Below are positions 42,537 to 51,940 of a stretch of DNA of 64,000 nucleotides, piece by piece. The notes below the pieces were generated by a model. That model was given only the letters and a program-made list of their open reading frames with translations. It ran no database searches and was not told the origin of the DNA. The position numbers and the translations under genes were made by a program. The DNA is taken from NCBI RefSeq assembly GCF_015550595.1, contig NZ_JADNBB010000027.1, positions 1 through 64,000 on the forward strand, written 5' to 3'. Origin of the DNA: Parabacteroides goldsteinii. Its GTDB lineage: Bacteria > Bacteroidota > Bacteroidia > Bacteroidales > Tannerellaceae. Every line of letters starts with the position of its first letter. Positions within the stretch are counted from its first letter, which is position 1.

Positions 42537-44288
42537 ATGAAATTAATAAAAAATATTTGTTTATTAGGCGCTTCTATCGCTCTGCTGACAGGGTGTAACA
42601 GCGACTTGATGGATCTGACCCCGTATGACTCGATTGCGTCCGGAAACATGTGGACGACAGAGAATCTGGCTGATATGGGAGTTACAGGCATTTATAATGT
42701 GCTTCGTTCTGAGAACGTAGCCGGTGACCTGCATAAATTCGACAGTTATGGCGTTTCCGCCGATTACCGTGATGGAAATTACTCCTTATTAAGAGGAAAT
42801 GCGACAACCGGCGACGGACAGTTCTCCGGCTACTGGAAAATCAATTACGAAGGGATCAGCCGCTGCAATGATGCGATAACCAACTTACCGAAGGCTCCAT
42901 TGTCGGAGTCGAAGCTTGCTCGTTTGACCGCAGAGTCCAAGTTCATGCGTGCCTTCTTCTATTATCGGTTGAATATGATGTATAAAGGTGTTCCTTTGTA
43001 TCTGGAACCGGCCGAACTGGATGAACTGGTGAAAGGACGTAATACGGAAGCCGAAGTATGGGCTCAGGTCATTACCGATTTGACGGATGCGATCAATACA
43101 GCAGATCTGCCGGATAAGTATGCTGCCGGTGATGCTGCTTATGGTCGTGTAACTAAAGGTGCCGCTTATGCTCTACGTGGCAAAGTATATATGTGGATGA
43201 ACGAATGGGCGAAAGCGGAAGCCGACCTGCGTAAAGTGGGTGATCTGGGGTATGGATTATTCCAGGGTGAATATAAACAGCTGTTCAAAGAAGCCAATGA
43301 ACAATGTGAGGAGATGATTTTTTCCCTGCAATGTATCGGTGAAAGCGGATACGGTAATAACTTCTCTTTCCGTTATGGCACGCGTAGTTCTTTCGGCTCC
43401 TGCTGGAATACCTATCTGGTAAGTACAGACTTTGTTGAGACATACGAATGTGCGGATGGAAAACCGTTCGACTGGGACGATTTTATACCGGGGTATAATG
43501 CGATGGATGTGGCAAAAAGATCTGTTTATTTCCTGCGTGATGAGATGACGGATGCCGAAAAGGCAAAGATGACCGAAGACGGTGCCGATCTGTCTAAGTA
43601 TCTGCCAACTGGAAACGAAGCCCGTATCAAGGCCGCTTATGAAAATCGTGACCCTCGTCTGATGGCAACTATCATTACTCCGTATGCACAGTATTTTGGA
43701 GCTAATGGTGCGACCTCCTACACATATACGCTTCGTTGGCCGTACAGAGGGTTCGATACAGCCGATCCGTTCGACTTGAAAACAGATACCAACAACCGTT
43801 ATTACTATCTGTTCCGTAAATTTGTGGCTGAAGGTGCCTCGGAAATTCCAAACCGTGAGTATTCTCCGATCGATATACCTATTATCCGTTATGCCGATGT
43901 CGTATTGTCGCTGGCTGAATGCCTGAATGAACAGGGTAAAACGAGTGAAGCGATCGAGTGGGTGAATAAAGTTCGTGCCCGTGCCGGTGTTGCCCTGCTA
44001 AACAGTAATCAGTATACGCGGGTTTCCGGTCAGGATAATATGCGCGACCGCATCCGTAACGAACGTCGTTGGGAATTTGCCGGCGAAGGTGTTAACTTCT
44101 TTGATGAAATGCGTTGGAAGACCTGGCACGAAACCAAGTTTAAGAATGGAGCAGGCTTGAAGCAGATCTGGGGTTCTATGCAGGCATCCTATTCATGGGG
44201 TGGTGATTACCTGTACAACTGGGCTATTCCTAGATCTGAAATTCAGATGAACAATAATCTGACTCAGAATAGTGGTTGGATAGATTAG
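42537..44288 (+). CDS. SusD/RagB-family surface glycan-binding lipoprotein (pair 1)
   Basis: 583-residue lipoprotein with lipobox LLTGC (Cys near residue 20). SusD features include LMDLTPYDSIASGNMW, the TPR-like AESKFMRAFFYYRLNMMYKG, IIRYADVVLSLAECLNEQGK, and NERRWEFAGEGVNFFDEMRW near the end. It pairs with the SusC at 39197. It converges on the second SusD gene, with only a perfect 12-bp hairpin between the two operons. Confidence 0.95.
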   Translation: MKLIKNICLLGASIALLTGCNSDLMDLTPYDSIASGNMWTTENLADMGVTGIYNVLRSENVAGDLHKFDSYGVSADYRDGNYSLLRGNATTGDGQFSGYWKINYEGISRCNDAITNLPKAPLSESKLARLTAESKFMRAFFYYRLNMMYKGVPLYLEPAELDELVKGRNTEAEVWAQVITDLTDAINTADLPDKYAAGDAAYGRVTKGAAYALRGKVYMWMNEWAKAEADLRKVGDLGYGLFQGEYKQLFKEANEQCEEMIFSLQCIGESGYGNNFSFRYGTRSSFGSCWNTYLVSTDFVETYECADGKPFDWDDFIPGYNAMDVAKRSVYFLRDEMTDAEKAKMTEDGADLSKYLPTGNEARIKAAYENRDPRLMATIITPYAQYFGANGATSYTYTLRWPYRGFDTADPFDLKTDTNNRYYYLFRKFVAEGASEIPNREYSPIDIPIIRYADVVLSLAECLNEQGKTSEAIEWVNKVRARAGVALLNSNQYTRVSGQDNMRDRIRNERRWEFAGEGVNFFDEMRWKTWHETKFKNGAGLKQIWGSMQASYSWGGDYLYNWAIPRSEIQMNNNLTQNSGWID

Positions 44289-44310
44289 TTCGTGTATTTG
44301 TCTAACCAAA

Positions 44311-44340
44311 AGAGGGTATGCTTTCAAAAGCATACCCTCT
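44311..44340. terminator. perfect 12-bp hairpin between convergent susD genes
   Basis: agagggtatgct (44311-44322) pairs exactly with agcataccctct (44329-44340) around a 6-nt loop. Both sides lack a long T-run, but the location between two convergent operon ends supports a bidirectional terminator. Confidence 0.65.
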
Positions 44341-44386
44341 GCTAAAATCTAGCCCTGGTGGTCAAAATAATTCAGAAAATAGATAA

Positions 44387-46102
44387 TTACCAGTTAGGGT
44401 TCTGTTCAAGCTTGTCATTCATTTCTATTTCTTCTGCCGGGATAGGCCACAAGTAATCGCGGTTTTCACGGAATACACGCGTCAGCAGGCGCTTACCGGT
44501 GATGCCGTATTCTTCGCGATTCAGTAATGTGTGTGACAATTTCCAACGGCGCAGGTCACTGTCGCGAACACCTTCACCTGCCAGTTCATAGGCTCTTTCA
44601 CGGAAGATACGCTGGAAGACTTCATCTTTCGAGTTGGCCGCCAGGTAAGAAGGACCACTGTTCAATAATGCGATACCTGCACGGGCACGTACTTTGTTGA
44701 TGTATTCTACTGCCTTAGTCTGGTTGCCGGTTTCATTGTAACATTCAGCCAACATCAGGTAAACATCAGCCAGGCGGATGATCGGGAAGTTTACAGGTGT
44801 ATGTTCGCGGTTCGTGATAGCACCGTTCCAGTCTCCTTCCGGTACGAATTTTCTCCAGAAATAAGTTTCCCAACCTCCCTTATTATTACGCATGAAACCA
44901 TTGTTCTCGTTCACTGCAACTACGTCTCCTTTGGTATTCTTTGCAAAGATGAATGTCATCAGGCGTTCTTCGTTACGGTTCCATCCCAGATAAGTACTGT
45001 AAGGAGCGATCACTGTAGCCGACATACGCGGGTCACGTTGTTCGTACATTTCCAGGATCTTTGCGGATTCTGCCGGTTGGTCGAGGATTTCATCGCCGGC
45101 ATCGCTCACTGTACATCTGAATACACGTTCACGTACCTGATTGTCGGTTGTATATCCCGGGAACAATTCATCCCAGTTGAAAGGACGTCCGTCTTTGTAT
45201 TCATACATGTCGACCAGGTCGACAGAAGGCAGGGTGTTATTCCAGCAACTGCCGAATGAGTTACGTGTGCCGGCGTAGAAGCACAGCGGCATACCGTAAT
45301 CATTACCTGTTCCACCCAGATTGATGATCGAGAAGATCATTTCCGAACTGGTGTGTCCTGTCAGGTTGAACAAGTCGGCGAAGTTTTCGTACAGCTCATG
45401 ACCGCTGGTTGATTTTTCCAAGTGTTCGATCGCTTTGTCATAACTTTTACTGTACAGATATACCTTACCCAATAATCCTTCTACGGCAGAAGTCGTTACA
45501 CGACCGTAATTGGCTGCATCCCATGTATCCGGAAGTCCTGAGTTCTGCGCTTTTTCCAGGTCTGCAATGATGAACGCACGTGTTTCTTCGGCAGAACTTC
45601 TCGGATTCATCAGGTCGTTGAAATCCTGTTCCAGATTGGTCGTTTCGTCATAGAGAGGAAGACCTCCGAAGTAATCCATCAGATGGAAATAGATCAGGGC
45701 ACGGAGGAAATGGGCTTCTCCGAGCATCTGGTTCTTTACCGTTTCGTCGATAGGTGCTTCACCGATACTGCGGATGGCGAGGTTGGCACGCTGGATGCCG
45801 TTGTATCCGTTCTGCCATTTACCGTTGAGGAAACTGGTTCGCGGTGTACAGGTTCCCAGTTGGAGAGCTTCATACTGGTCGTAGCCGACTGCAACATCCG
45901 AGTTTACGTCGATCATAAACATTTTACCGTAGAGGTCGGTGTTTTTCAGGGACGCATACACACCCATCAAACCTGACTTACACTGATCTTCTGTCTGCCA
46001 GAAGGTAGAAGAGCTTAACTGGTCGTAAGGTGCCCTGTCCAGGTCATAGCAGCTTGTTAATGCCAGAAGTGCTGCTAAAAAAGGCATAATATATTTTTTC
46101 AT
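44387..46102 (-). CDS. SusD/RagB-family surface glycan-binding lipoprotein (pair 2)
   Basis: 571-residue lipoprotein with lipobox LTSC (Cys near residue 18). It starts YDLDRAPYDQLSSSTFWQTE and has GEAHFLRALIYFHLMDYFGG, IIRLADVYLMLAECYNETGN and RERAYELAGEGVRDSDLRRW. The end DKLEQNPNW is typical of the family. It is the partner of the SusC at 46137-49343, with a 34-bp gap. It is similar to pair 1 in general pattern (NREYSPID versus NREHTPVN, RAGIALLNS) but clearly diverged. Confidence 0.95.
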   Translation of the reverse strand: MKKYIMPFLAALLALTSCYDLDRAPYDQLSSSTFWQTEDQCKSGLMGVYASLKNTDLYGKMFMIDVNSDVAVGYDQYEALQLGTCTPRTSFLNGKWQNGYNGIQRANLAIRSIGEAPIDETVKNQMLGEAHFLRALIYFHLMDYFGGLPLYDETTNLEQDFNDLMNPRSSAEETRAFIIADLEKAQNSGLPDTWDAANYGRVTTSAVEGLLGKVYLYSKSYDKAIEHLEKSTSGHELYENFADLFNLTGHTSSEMIFSIINLGGTGNDYGMPLCFYAGTRNSFGSCWNNTLPSVDLVDMYEYKDGRPFNWDELFPGYTTDNQVRERVFRCTVSDAGDEILDQPAESAKILEMYEQRDPRMSATVIAPYSTYLGWNRNEERLMTFIFAKNTKGDVVAVNENNGFMRNNKGGWETYFWRKFVPEGDWNGAITNREHTPVNFPIIRLADVYLMLAECYNETGNQTKAVEYINKVRARAGIALLNSGPSYLAANSKDEVFQRIFRERAYELAGEGVRDSDLRRWKLSHTLLNREEYGITGKRLLTRVFRENRDYLWPIPAEEIEMNDKLEQNPNW

Positions 46103-46136
46103 TTTGTAATTCCGTTTATAAGTTCAACAATCATGA

Positions 46137-49100
46137 TTAGAATGTAACATTGACTCCAACAACCACCTGGCGCATGGTAGGATATTTGATACCATTTACT
46201 TCAGGGTCGTATCCTTTCCATTTCGTGAATGTAAAGAAGTTTTCCAAACTGCCGTAGAACCGGACTCTATCCATATAAGCTACTTTCGACCAGGCTGTCG
46301 GCAGCGTATATCCCAATGTGATGTTACGTATCTTCAGATAAGACTTGTCGGTTACCCAGAAATCGGAATACTGTTCGTTCCTGGTATCGCTGTAATCCAG
46401 CAAGCGAGGATAGCTGGCATCTGTGCGGCCTTCATACCAGCGTCCGTCGATAACATCTGCATTCAGTTGATATCCCTGGCGCACGGTTGTTTTATACAAG
46501 GCACTCAGATATACGTCTTTGAGACCAGCCTGTCCTTGTATCAATGCGGAGAAGTCGATACCTTTCCAGTTGAAGCCCAGGTTAACACCGTAGGTAAATG
46601 TCGGGTTTTGTCCGTTGCCGATAACGGTACGGTCGTCGTCATTAACCAGTCCGTCGCCGTTGAGGTCTTTGTAGAGGATATCACCTTTTTGGGGAGTTCC
46701 GTAAGGGAATACCACTTTGCCTTCTACGGCCGGGTTATCCAACATGGCCTGTACGATTGCCAGGTCTTCGTCTGTCTGGATGATGCGGTCTACTTCGCGC
46801 ACATATAGTGACCAGATAGGAAGACCTTCCTGCAGGATTCTTGCATCCTTGATCGTATAGTCGTCTCCTTTAAATTTATCTACGTTGTTCTTGATGTAAG
46901 TGAAGTTGAAACCTACGTTGTAAGAGAAATCTTTTCCGATCTTGTCGCTCCAGTTGGTAGAGAATTCAAGCCCCCTGTTGGTTATCTGTGCGGAGTTCTG
47001 CTTGGGGATAGTGGCATTACCGTGCACTTTCGGCGCCGGAAGATCGATCAGGATACCTTCTGTTCTTTTGTTAAAGAATTCGACAGATCCTGACAGGCGG
47101 TTACCTAATACATTGTAATCAAGACCGACGTTGGTAATATAAGTCGTTTCCCATGTCAGCGCGGCATTTGCGATCGCTGTCTGTGAAAGTCCCATGGCTA
47201 CGGCACGTCCCAATACATAGTTTGTTTGCGCGTACAGGGATTGTGAAGTATAATTGCCATCATTATCGCGGTTATCCCCTAATGTATTATTACCCAATGA
47301 ACCGTAAGATGCACGTATCTTCAGGTTGTCCAGCCAGTTCTTGGTATTCTCCATGAAACCTTCTTCCGAAATACGCCATGCGGCGGAGAAAGAGGGGAAG
47401 TAACCCCAGCGATTGTCTGCCAGGAAGCGTGAAGAACCGTCTGCACGCAGGTTGACTTCCAATAGATATTTGTCATCCCAACCCAGGTTGAGGCGACCGA
47501 AGAATGAACGCATGGCCCACTCGGTGACATTACCAGTCGTGGATGATTCACCAATAGCTCCTTCGATTACATTCAATGACGGGTCGATCAGGTCTTTGCG
47601 GGTGCCGCTGAAGAATTGCCGTTTATACTGTTCCTGGCTACCACCGACCATCAGGTTTGTGCTTAGGCGGTCGTCGAAGAAGTTACGTTCGTAACGAACT
47701 GTCGCGTCCATAAAATTCCTGAATGTCTTTTCGTTATAATTCGAGATACTGGTCTGGCCTACACCGTCGGTATACAGGGTGTTGGTTTGGAAGTTGTACA
47801 TCGGAACGAAATTAGGTTTGCTCTCTTTGAACTTATCATAGTAGTCATACGTGTATGATCCTTGTATAGTCAATCCTTTTAGGGGAGTCAGGACAGCATA
47901 CAGACGGGTCTTTAACGTGTTGACCTGGATATTACCGGAAACATTTCTCAGACGGTTATACGGGTTGTTTGTTGCATTCTGAGGATCATCTTCCGCATTC
48001 GCATTGATACCCAGGCGGTTTTGATCGTCCAGATAGGCGATACCCGGGTTACCGCCTGTCAGACCGTAGGTATAGATATCGTCGATATTGTCGCTGACCG
48101 GCGTTGTGTTGGAGGTGTATCCGCTCAGGTTTACCCCGATCTTCAACCAGTCTTTTACCTGTGAGTCGACATTGGCGCGCAGGCTGAAACGCTCGAATCC
48201 GCAGTTTTCCAGGATGCCCGGGTTGTTCAGATAGTTGAAAGAAGTGTAATAGGTGATCTTATCCGAGCCTCCGGATGCGGAGATATTGTGCTGGTGGGAA
48301 ACTCCAGTTTCATACACATCGAAAATGCTGTTGTTCGGATATGCCAGATAATTCGGCATTCCGTATTCGTTCAATCCGTTCGGGTCTTTGGACTTTTCAC
48401 GCCAGAGATTGATCACGTTCTCGGAGAATGGTTTGGGCTTGTTGCTGTTTGCCATTCCTTCATTCAGGTATTCCATGTAATTGGCGTAATCGGAAACGAC
48501 TTCATACGGCTGGTCCAGTGTCTGGAATGATACGTAACCGGTATAATCCAGTTTCATTTTGCCGGATTTACCTTGTTTTGTCGTGATCAGAATGACACCG
48601 TTGGCAGCACGTGAACCGTAGATGGCTGAAGAAGCGGCATCTTTCAGTACGCTGACTGTTTCCACATCCTGCGGGCTTACGCTGTTCAGCGTTCCTTCCA
48701 CCCCGTCGATGATAACCAGTGGCGAAGAGTTGTTCAATGTACCCTGGCCGCGTACCTTGATATCCGCATCGCCGTTGTTGGAGGGTAGGTTGTTGCTGGA
48801 TGTGATCTGTACACCGGGTGCAGTACCGGCTAATGCGGTAGAAATGTTGGTCAACGGACGACTCTCGGCCATTTCACTGACATTTACCGAAGTCACGGAA
48901 CCGGACATGTTCACTTTCTTCTGCGTACCGTAACCAACCACAACCACTTCATCCAATGCCTGTGAGTCTTCGGTGAGTTTGATGTTAAAGGTTTTTTGGT
49001 TATTTACCGGAACCTGTTGTTCTTTATATCCGATAAATGTAATAACCAAAATAGAGTTGGGTGCTACATCCAGAGTGAAATTACCGTCCATATCGGTAAT

Positions 49101-49343
49101 TGTACCATTGGTAGTCCCCTTTTCGATAACATTTGCTCCGGCAATCGGGCCGAATGCGTCCTGTACCACTCCCTTGATGGTTTGCTTCGCCTGCTGTGGC
49201 GATGTCACTGCTGCACTAGGTCCTGTGGGCCTCAATAATTCAACAGAAGGATTCGCCGACATCTCGCTTACGGATGTAAGGAACATGGTTGTTCCCAGAA
49301 ACAGCGCCTTCGATACGTGAAAGTGAGTAAAATCTTTAGTCAT
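46137..49343 (-). CDS. SusC/RagA-family TonB-dependent receptor (pair 2)
   Basis: 1068-residue paralogue of the SusC at 39197, oriented towards it. The N-termini are closely similar (MTKDFTHFHVSK versus MTKDFNRFYLSK), as are the CarboxypepD_reg domain (TIKGVVQDAFGPIAGANVIE) and the signature DEVVVVGYGTQKKVNMSGS. The extracellular loops and barrel differ, which suggests related but distinct ligands. There is no STN domain. It shares the 27-base leader with pair 1. The candidate switch 49449-49873 lies about 100 bp upstream, with its promoter pointing away in this sequence, so the pair is predicted to be silent in the given orientation. Confidence 0.95.
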   Translation of the reverse strand: MTKDFTHFHVSKALFLGTTMFLTSVSEMSANPSVELLRPTGPSAAVTSPQQAKQTIKGVVQDAFGPIAGANVIEKGTTNGTITDMDGNFTLDVAPNSILVITFIGYKEQQVPVNNQKTFNIKLTEDSQALDEVVVVGYGTQKKVNMSGSVTSVNVSEMAESRPLTNISTALAGTAPGVQITSSNNLPSNNGDADIKVRGQGTLNNSSPLVIIDGVEGTLNSVSPQDVETVSVLKDAASSAIYGSRAANGVILITTKQGKSGKMKLDYTGYVSFQTLDQPYEVVSDYANYMEYLNEGMANSNKPKPFSENVINLWREKSKDPNGLNEYGMPNYLAYPNNSIFDVYETGVSHQHNISASGGSDKITYYTSFNYLNNPGILENCGFERFSLRANVDSQVKDWLKIGVNLSGYTSNTTPVSDNIDDIYTYGLTGGNPGIAYLDDQNRLGINANAEDDPQNATNNPYNRLRNVSGNIQVNTLKTRLYAVLTPLKGLTIQGSYTYDYYDKFKESKPNFVPMYNFQTNTLYTDGVGQTSISNYNEKTFRNFMDATVRYERNFFDDRLSTNLMVGGSQEQYKRQFFSGTRKDLIDPSLNVIEGAIGESSTTGNVTEWAMRSFFGRLNLGWDDKYLLEVNLRADGSSRFLADNRWGYFPSFSAAWRISEEGFMENTKNWLDNLKIRASYGSLGNNTLGDNRDNDGNYTSQSLYAQTNYVLGRAVAMGLSQTAIANAALTWETTYITNVGLDYNVLGNRLSGSVEFFNKRTEGILIDLPAPKVHGNATIPKQNSAQITNRGLEFSTNWSDKIGKDFSYNVGFNFTYIKNNVDKFKGDDYTIKDARILQEGLPIWSLYVREVDRIIQTDEDLAIVQAMLDNPAVEGKVVFPYGTPQKGDILYKDLNGDGLVNDDDRTVIGNGQNPTFTYGVNLGFNWKGIDFSALIQGQAGLKDVYLSALYKTTVRQGYQLNADVIDGRWYEGRTDASYPRLLDYSDTRNEQYSDFWVTDKSYLKIRNITLGYTLPTAWSKVAYMDRVRFYGSLENFFTFTKWKGYDPEVNGIKYPTMRQVVVGVNVTF

Positions 49344-49448
49344 AATAACACCAGATTTAGTTAATAATTAGATAATAGTTTTCTCATTTGTAATTGTCAT
49401 TTTGTATTTTCCATATTCCGTATGTCTACATAAATATTTAGTAGAAGC

Positions 49449-49873
49449 ATAGTTCGTATAGAACTATGGTGTATATGGTTTGTTGGCAGGGAAAAGCATG
49501 AATTTTAAATAGTCTTTGATGATTCTCTGTAGTGGATAGGTTATATTATCTAAATGAGTAACTTAACGGTAGGATAAATGAAAGAATAACATGAAGGAAA
49601 GTCCGTTTTTTCGAGTAAAGAAGCTGATTTAAGTAACAATGATGGCTGATAAATATTTTTTTCCGGATAGGATTCTGAATGAACAATATGTTTAAAGTAT
49701 TTAAATTCACATCTTACTGCATGATCGCAATGGGCTAACAACCAGGTTGGTATTGTTCTTAACGCATAAATGCTGGACAATTAGTGCATAATTAATGGAT
49801 AAAATTATACATCCGTTAATATAATTAACGTTTATATTTGCATCGTTTTGACATTAGTTCTATACGAACTACG
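49449..49873. repeat. candidate invertible promoter segment 2 (upstream of SusC at 49343), OFF for SusC as given
   Basis: Left end: CATAGTTC-GTATA-GAACTATG at 49448-49468. Right end: AGTTC-TATAC-GAACT at 49857-49871. The 15-base cores are exact reverse complements, giving inverted ends about 390 bp apart. Inside, the plus strand carries the box TGGACAATTAGTGCATA (49774-49790) and, 43 bases on, a -7 element TATATTTG (49834-49841) in the context GTTTATATTTGCATC. It points right, towards the lyase gene, and away from the susC gene on the minus strand. Inversion would aim it at 49343. The rest of 49344-49998 holds no gene I can support. Confidence 0.72.
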
Positions 49874-49906
49874 ACTATGAGAAAAACCCGTTAAAACTTC
49901 ATTTCT

Positions 49907-49971
49907 GGACAATAGGGGCACATGAATTGGATAAATAATCCTGTCATTTATAGACTTTCTTTCTACTTTTG
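49907..49971 (+). promoter_or_regulatory. fixed promoter and activator box of the lyase/GH88 operon
   Basis: TGGACAATAGGGGCACA (49907-49923) matches the boxes of the two switch segments at about 14-15 of 17 positions. The exact -7 element TACTTTTG (49964-49971) follows 40 bases later, close to the 42-43 base spacing in the switches. A half-repeat TGGATAA starts 22 bases after the box start. It lies outside the inverted repeats, so it is not switchable. Confidence 0.6.
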
Positions 49972-49998
49972 TGTATTACCATGAAACAAATATGACTT

Positions 49999-51933
49999 AT
50001 GAATGTATGTAAAAATGTAACTTTGTTATGTCTATTGCTAATGTTAACAGCTCCTGTCTATGCGTATATTGAACGGGATTTGCTGCAACAAGCTGCCAAT
50101 GTGGAAAAACTTGAATCTGTATTGATCCTCAATCAGGAATGGGTGCCTTACCCACTTTATACCGACCGTGCCGGTTGGGATCAGTTTCTGGGTGATTACA
50201 AAAACGAGTATATCAAACGGGGAGAGAAACAACTTGACTACGAGTGGAAAGTCGTAAAAGCAACTGATTATATAGAATATGAGCGTAGTGGCAACCGCCG
50301 GATCATGGAAGATCCTTTCGGTAGTAATAATACCGCCCTTGCCGATCTGTTGATGGCAGAACTGGCCGAAGGAAAAGGCCGTTTTATCGACCAGCTTATC
50401 AATGGCGTTTACCAATCCTGTGAAATGACTTCCTGGGTATTGTCCGCTCACCTGAGTGCGCAACACTCCACACGTTCCTTGCCGGATTATAAAGAACACG
50501 TGATCGATCTTACTGCCGGTGACATGGGATCGTTGCTTTCATGGACTTACTACTTCTTCCATTCCGAATTCGACAAAGTAAACCCGGTTATCTCCGAACG
50601 CCTGCGCCATGAGTTGCAGGAACGTATCCTCGATACCTATATGAAAGAAGACCGCTTCTGGTGGATGGCTTTCAACTATAAACCGGGAACTTTGGTAAAC
50701 AACTGGAATCCGTGGTGTAATTCAAATGCCCTGCAATCTTTCCTGTTATTGGAAAATGATAAAAAAACGTTGGCAAAAGCCGTTTACCGTACGATGGTTT
50801 CTGTCGATAAATTCATCAACTATACCCATTCCGACGGGGCTTGCGAAGAAGGCCCTTCCTATTGGGGGCATGCTGCCGGAAAGATGTATGACTATCTACA
50901 ATTATTATATGACGGAACAGGTGGGAAGATCAGTTTGTTCGACCAACCGATGATCAGGAACATGGGAGAATACATTGCCCGTTCATACGTAGGGAACGGC
51001 TGGGTCGTGAACTTTGCCGATGCTTCCGCCAAAGGGGGAGGAGACGCTCCGATCATCTTCCGCTATGGAAAAGCGGTGAGCAGCGATGTGATGATGCAGT
51101 ATGCCGCTTATCTCAACAGCCTGTCGAAGCAGAAAGCCCCTTCTTCCGGACGGGATATATTCCGCACATTGCAAAGCATTCTCTATGCCAAAGATATGGA
51201 ACAGGTGAAACCTGTCTACGAATCGCCCGCTTATACCTGGTATCCGGAAACAGAGTTCTGCTACATGACAAACAAATCCGGCCTTTTCTTCGCAGCTAAG
51301 GGAGGTTATAACAATGAAAGTCATAACCACAACGATGCCGGAACTTTCTCCCTCTACCTGCATACGACTCCGGTCTTTATCGATGCCGGCGTAGGAACTT
51401 ATACCCGCCAGACGTTCAGCAGCGAGCGATATACGATCTGGACCATGCAAAGCAACTATCATAACTTACCGATGATAAATGGTGTTCCCCAATCATTCGG
51501 AGCAAAATATAAAGCGACGGACGTTTCTTTCAATCCGAAAAGCAGTACGTTCTCGGCCAATATCGCTACAGCTTATCCCGAAGAAGCCGGAGTCAATAAA
51601 TGGCTTCGTTCCTATACACTGGGCAAAGGAGAATTGAAGATCAAAGACACATTTACTTTGAATGAGTTAAAAGACTTCAATCGTGTCAACTTCCTGACCT
51701 GGGGTAAAGTGGATATCGCCACACCCGGTGTGGTCGCTATCGAAGTGAATGGCGAAAAGGTAAACCTGCAATACGACAAAAACAGTTTTACCCCTTCCCT
51801 CGAGACCATTACGCTGGATGATCCGCGTTTATCCAATGTGTGGGGAAAAGAGATATACCGCCTTTCTTTGACAGCAAAGAAGAAAGCCCTCTCCGGAACA
51901 TATGTGTACACAATCAAACAAAACAATAAATAA
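49999..51933 (+). CDS. heparinase II/III-family polysaccharide lyase-like protein
   Basis: 644-residue secreted protein (signal peptide ~1-22). The N-terminal half is an (alpha/alpha) toroid with WMAFNYKPGTLVNNWNPWCN and DGACEEGPSYWGHAAGK. The C-terminal half is the heparinase II/III-like beta-sandwich with GYNNESHNHNDAGTFSLYL and the later MQSNYHNLPMINGV. The Asn-His-Asn/His-Asn-Asp and Tyr-His residues fit the metal-bound core and catalytic residues of this lyase fold. It would cleave a uronic-acid polysaccharide by beta-elimination and leave unsaturated ends. GH88 follows after 7 bp and removes exactly such residues. The specific polymer is not evident; a PL family number is not assigned here. 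Confidence 0.85.
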   Translation: MNVCKNVTLLCLLLMLTAPVYAYIERDLLQQAANVEKLESVLILNQEWVPYPLYTDRAGWDQFLGDYKNEYIKRGEKQLDYEWKVVKATDYIEYERSGNRRIMEDPFGSNNTALADLLMAELAEGKGRFIDQLINGVYQSCEMTSWVLSAHLSAQHSTRSLPDYKEHVIDLTAGDMGSLLSWTYYFFHSEFDKVNPVISERLRHELQERILDTYMKEDRFWWMAFNYKPGTLVNNWNPWCNSNALQSFLLLENDKKTLAKAVYRTMVSVDKFINYTHSDGACEEGPSYWGHAAGKMYDYLQLLYDGTGGKISLFDQPMIRNMGEYIARSYVGNGWVVNFADASAKGGGDAPIIFRYGKAVSSDVMMQYAAYLNSLSKQKAPSSGRDIFRTLQSILYAKDMEQVKPVYESPAYTWYPETEFCYMTNKSGLFFAAKGGYNNESHNHNDAGTFSLYLHTTPVFIDAGVGTYTRQTFSSERYTIWTMQSNYHNLPMINGVPQSFGAKYKATDVSFNPKSSTFSANIATAYPEEAGVNKWLRSYTLGKGELKIKDTFTLNELKDFNRVNFLTWGKVDIATPGVVAIEVNGEKVNLQYDKNSFTPSLETITLDDPRLSNVWGKEIYRLSLTAKKKALSGTYVYTIKQNNK

Positions 51934-51940
51934 AGAAAGA

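Noticed and set aside
46137-49343. Pair 2 SusCD as a recent exact duplicate of pair 1
   Set aside because: Similarity is strong only at the N-terminus and plug; barrels, lengths and SusDs are clearly diverged.
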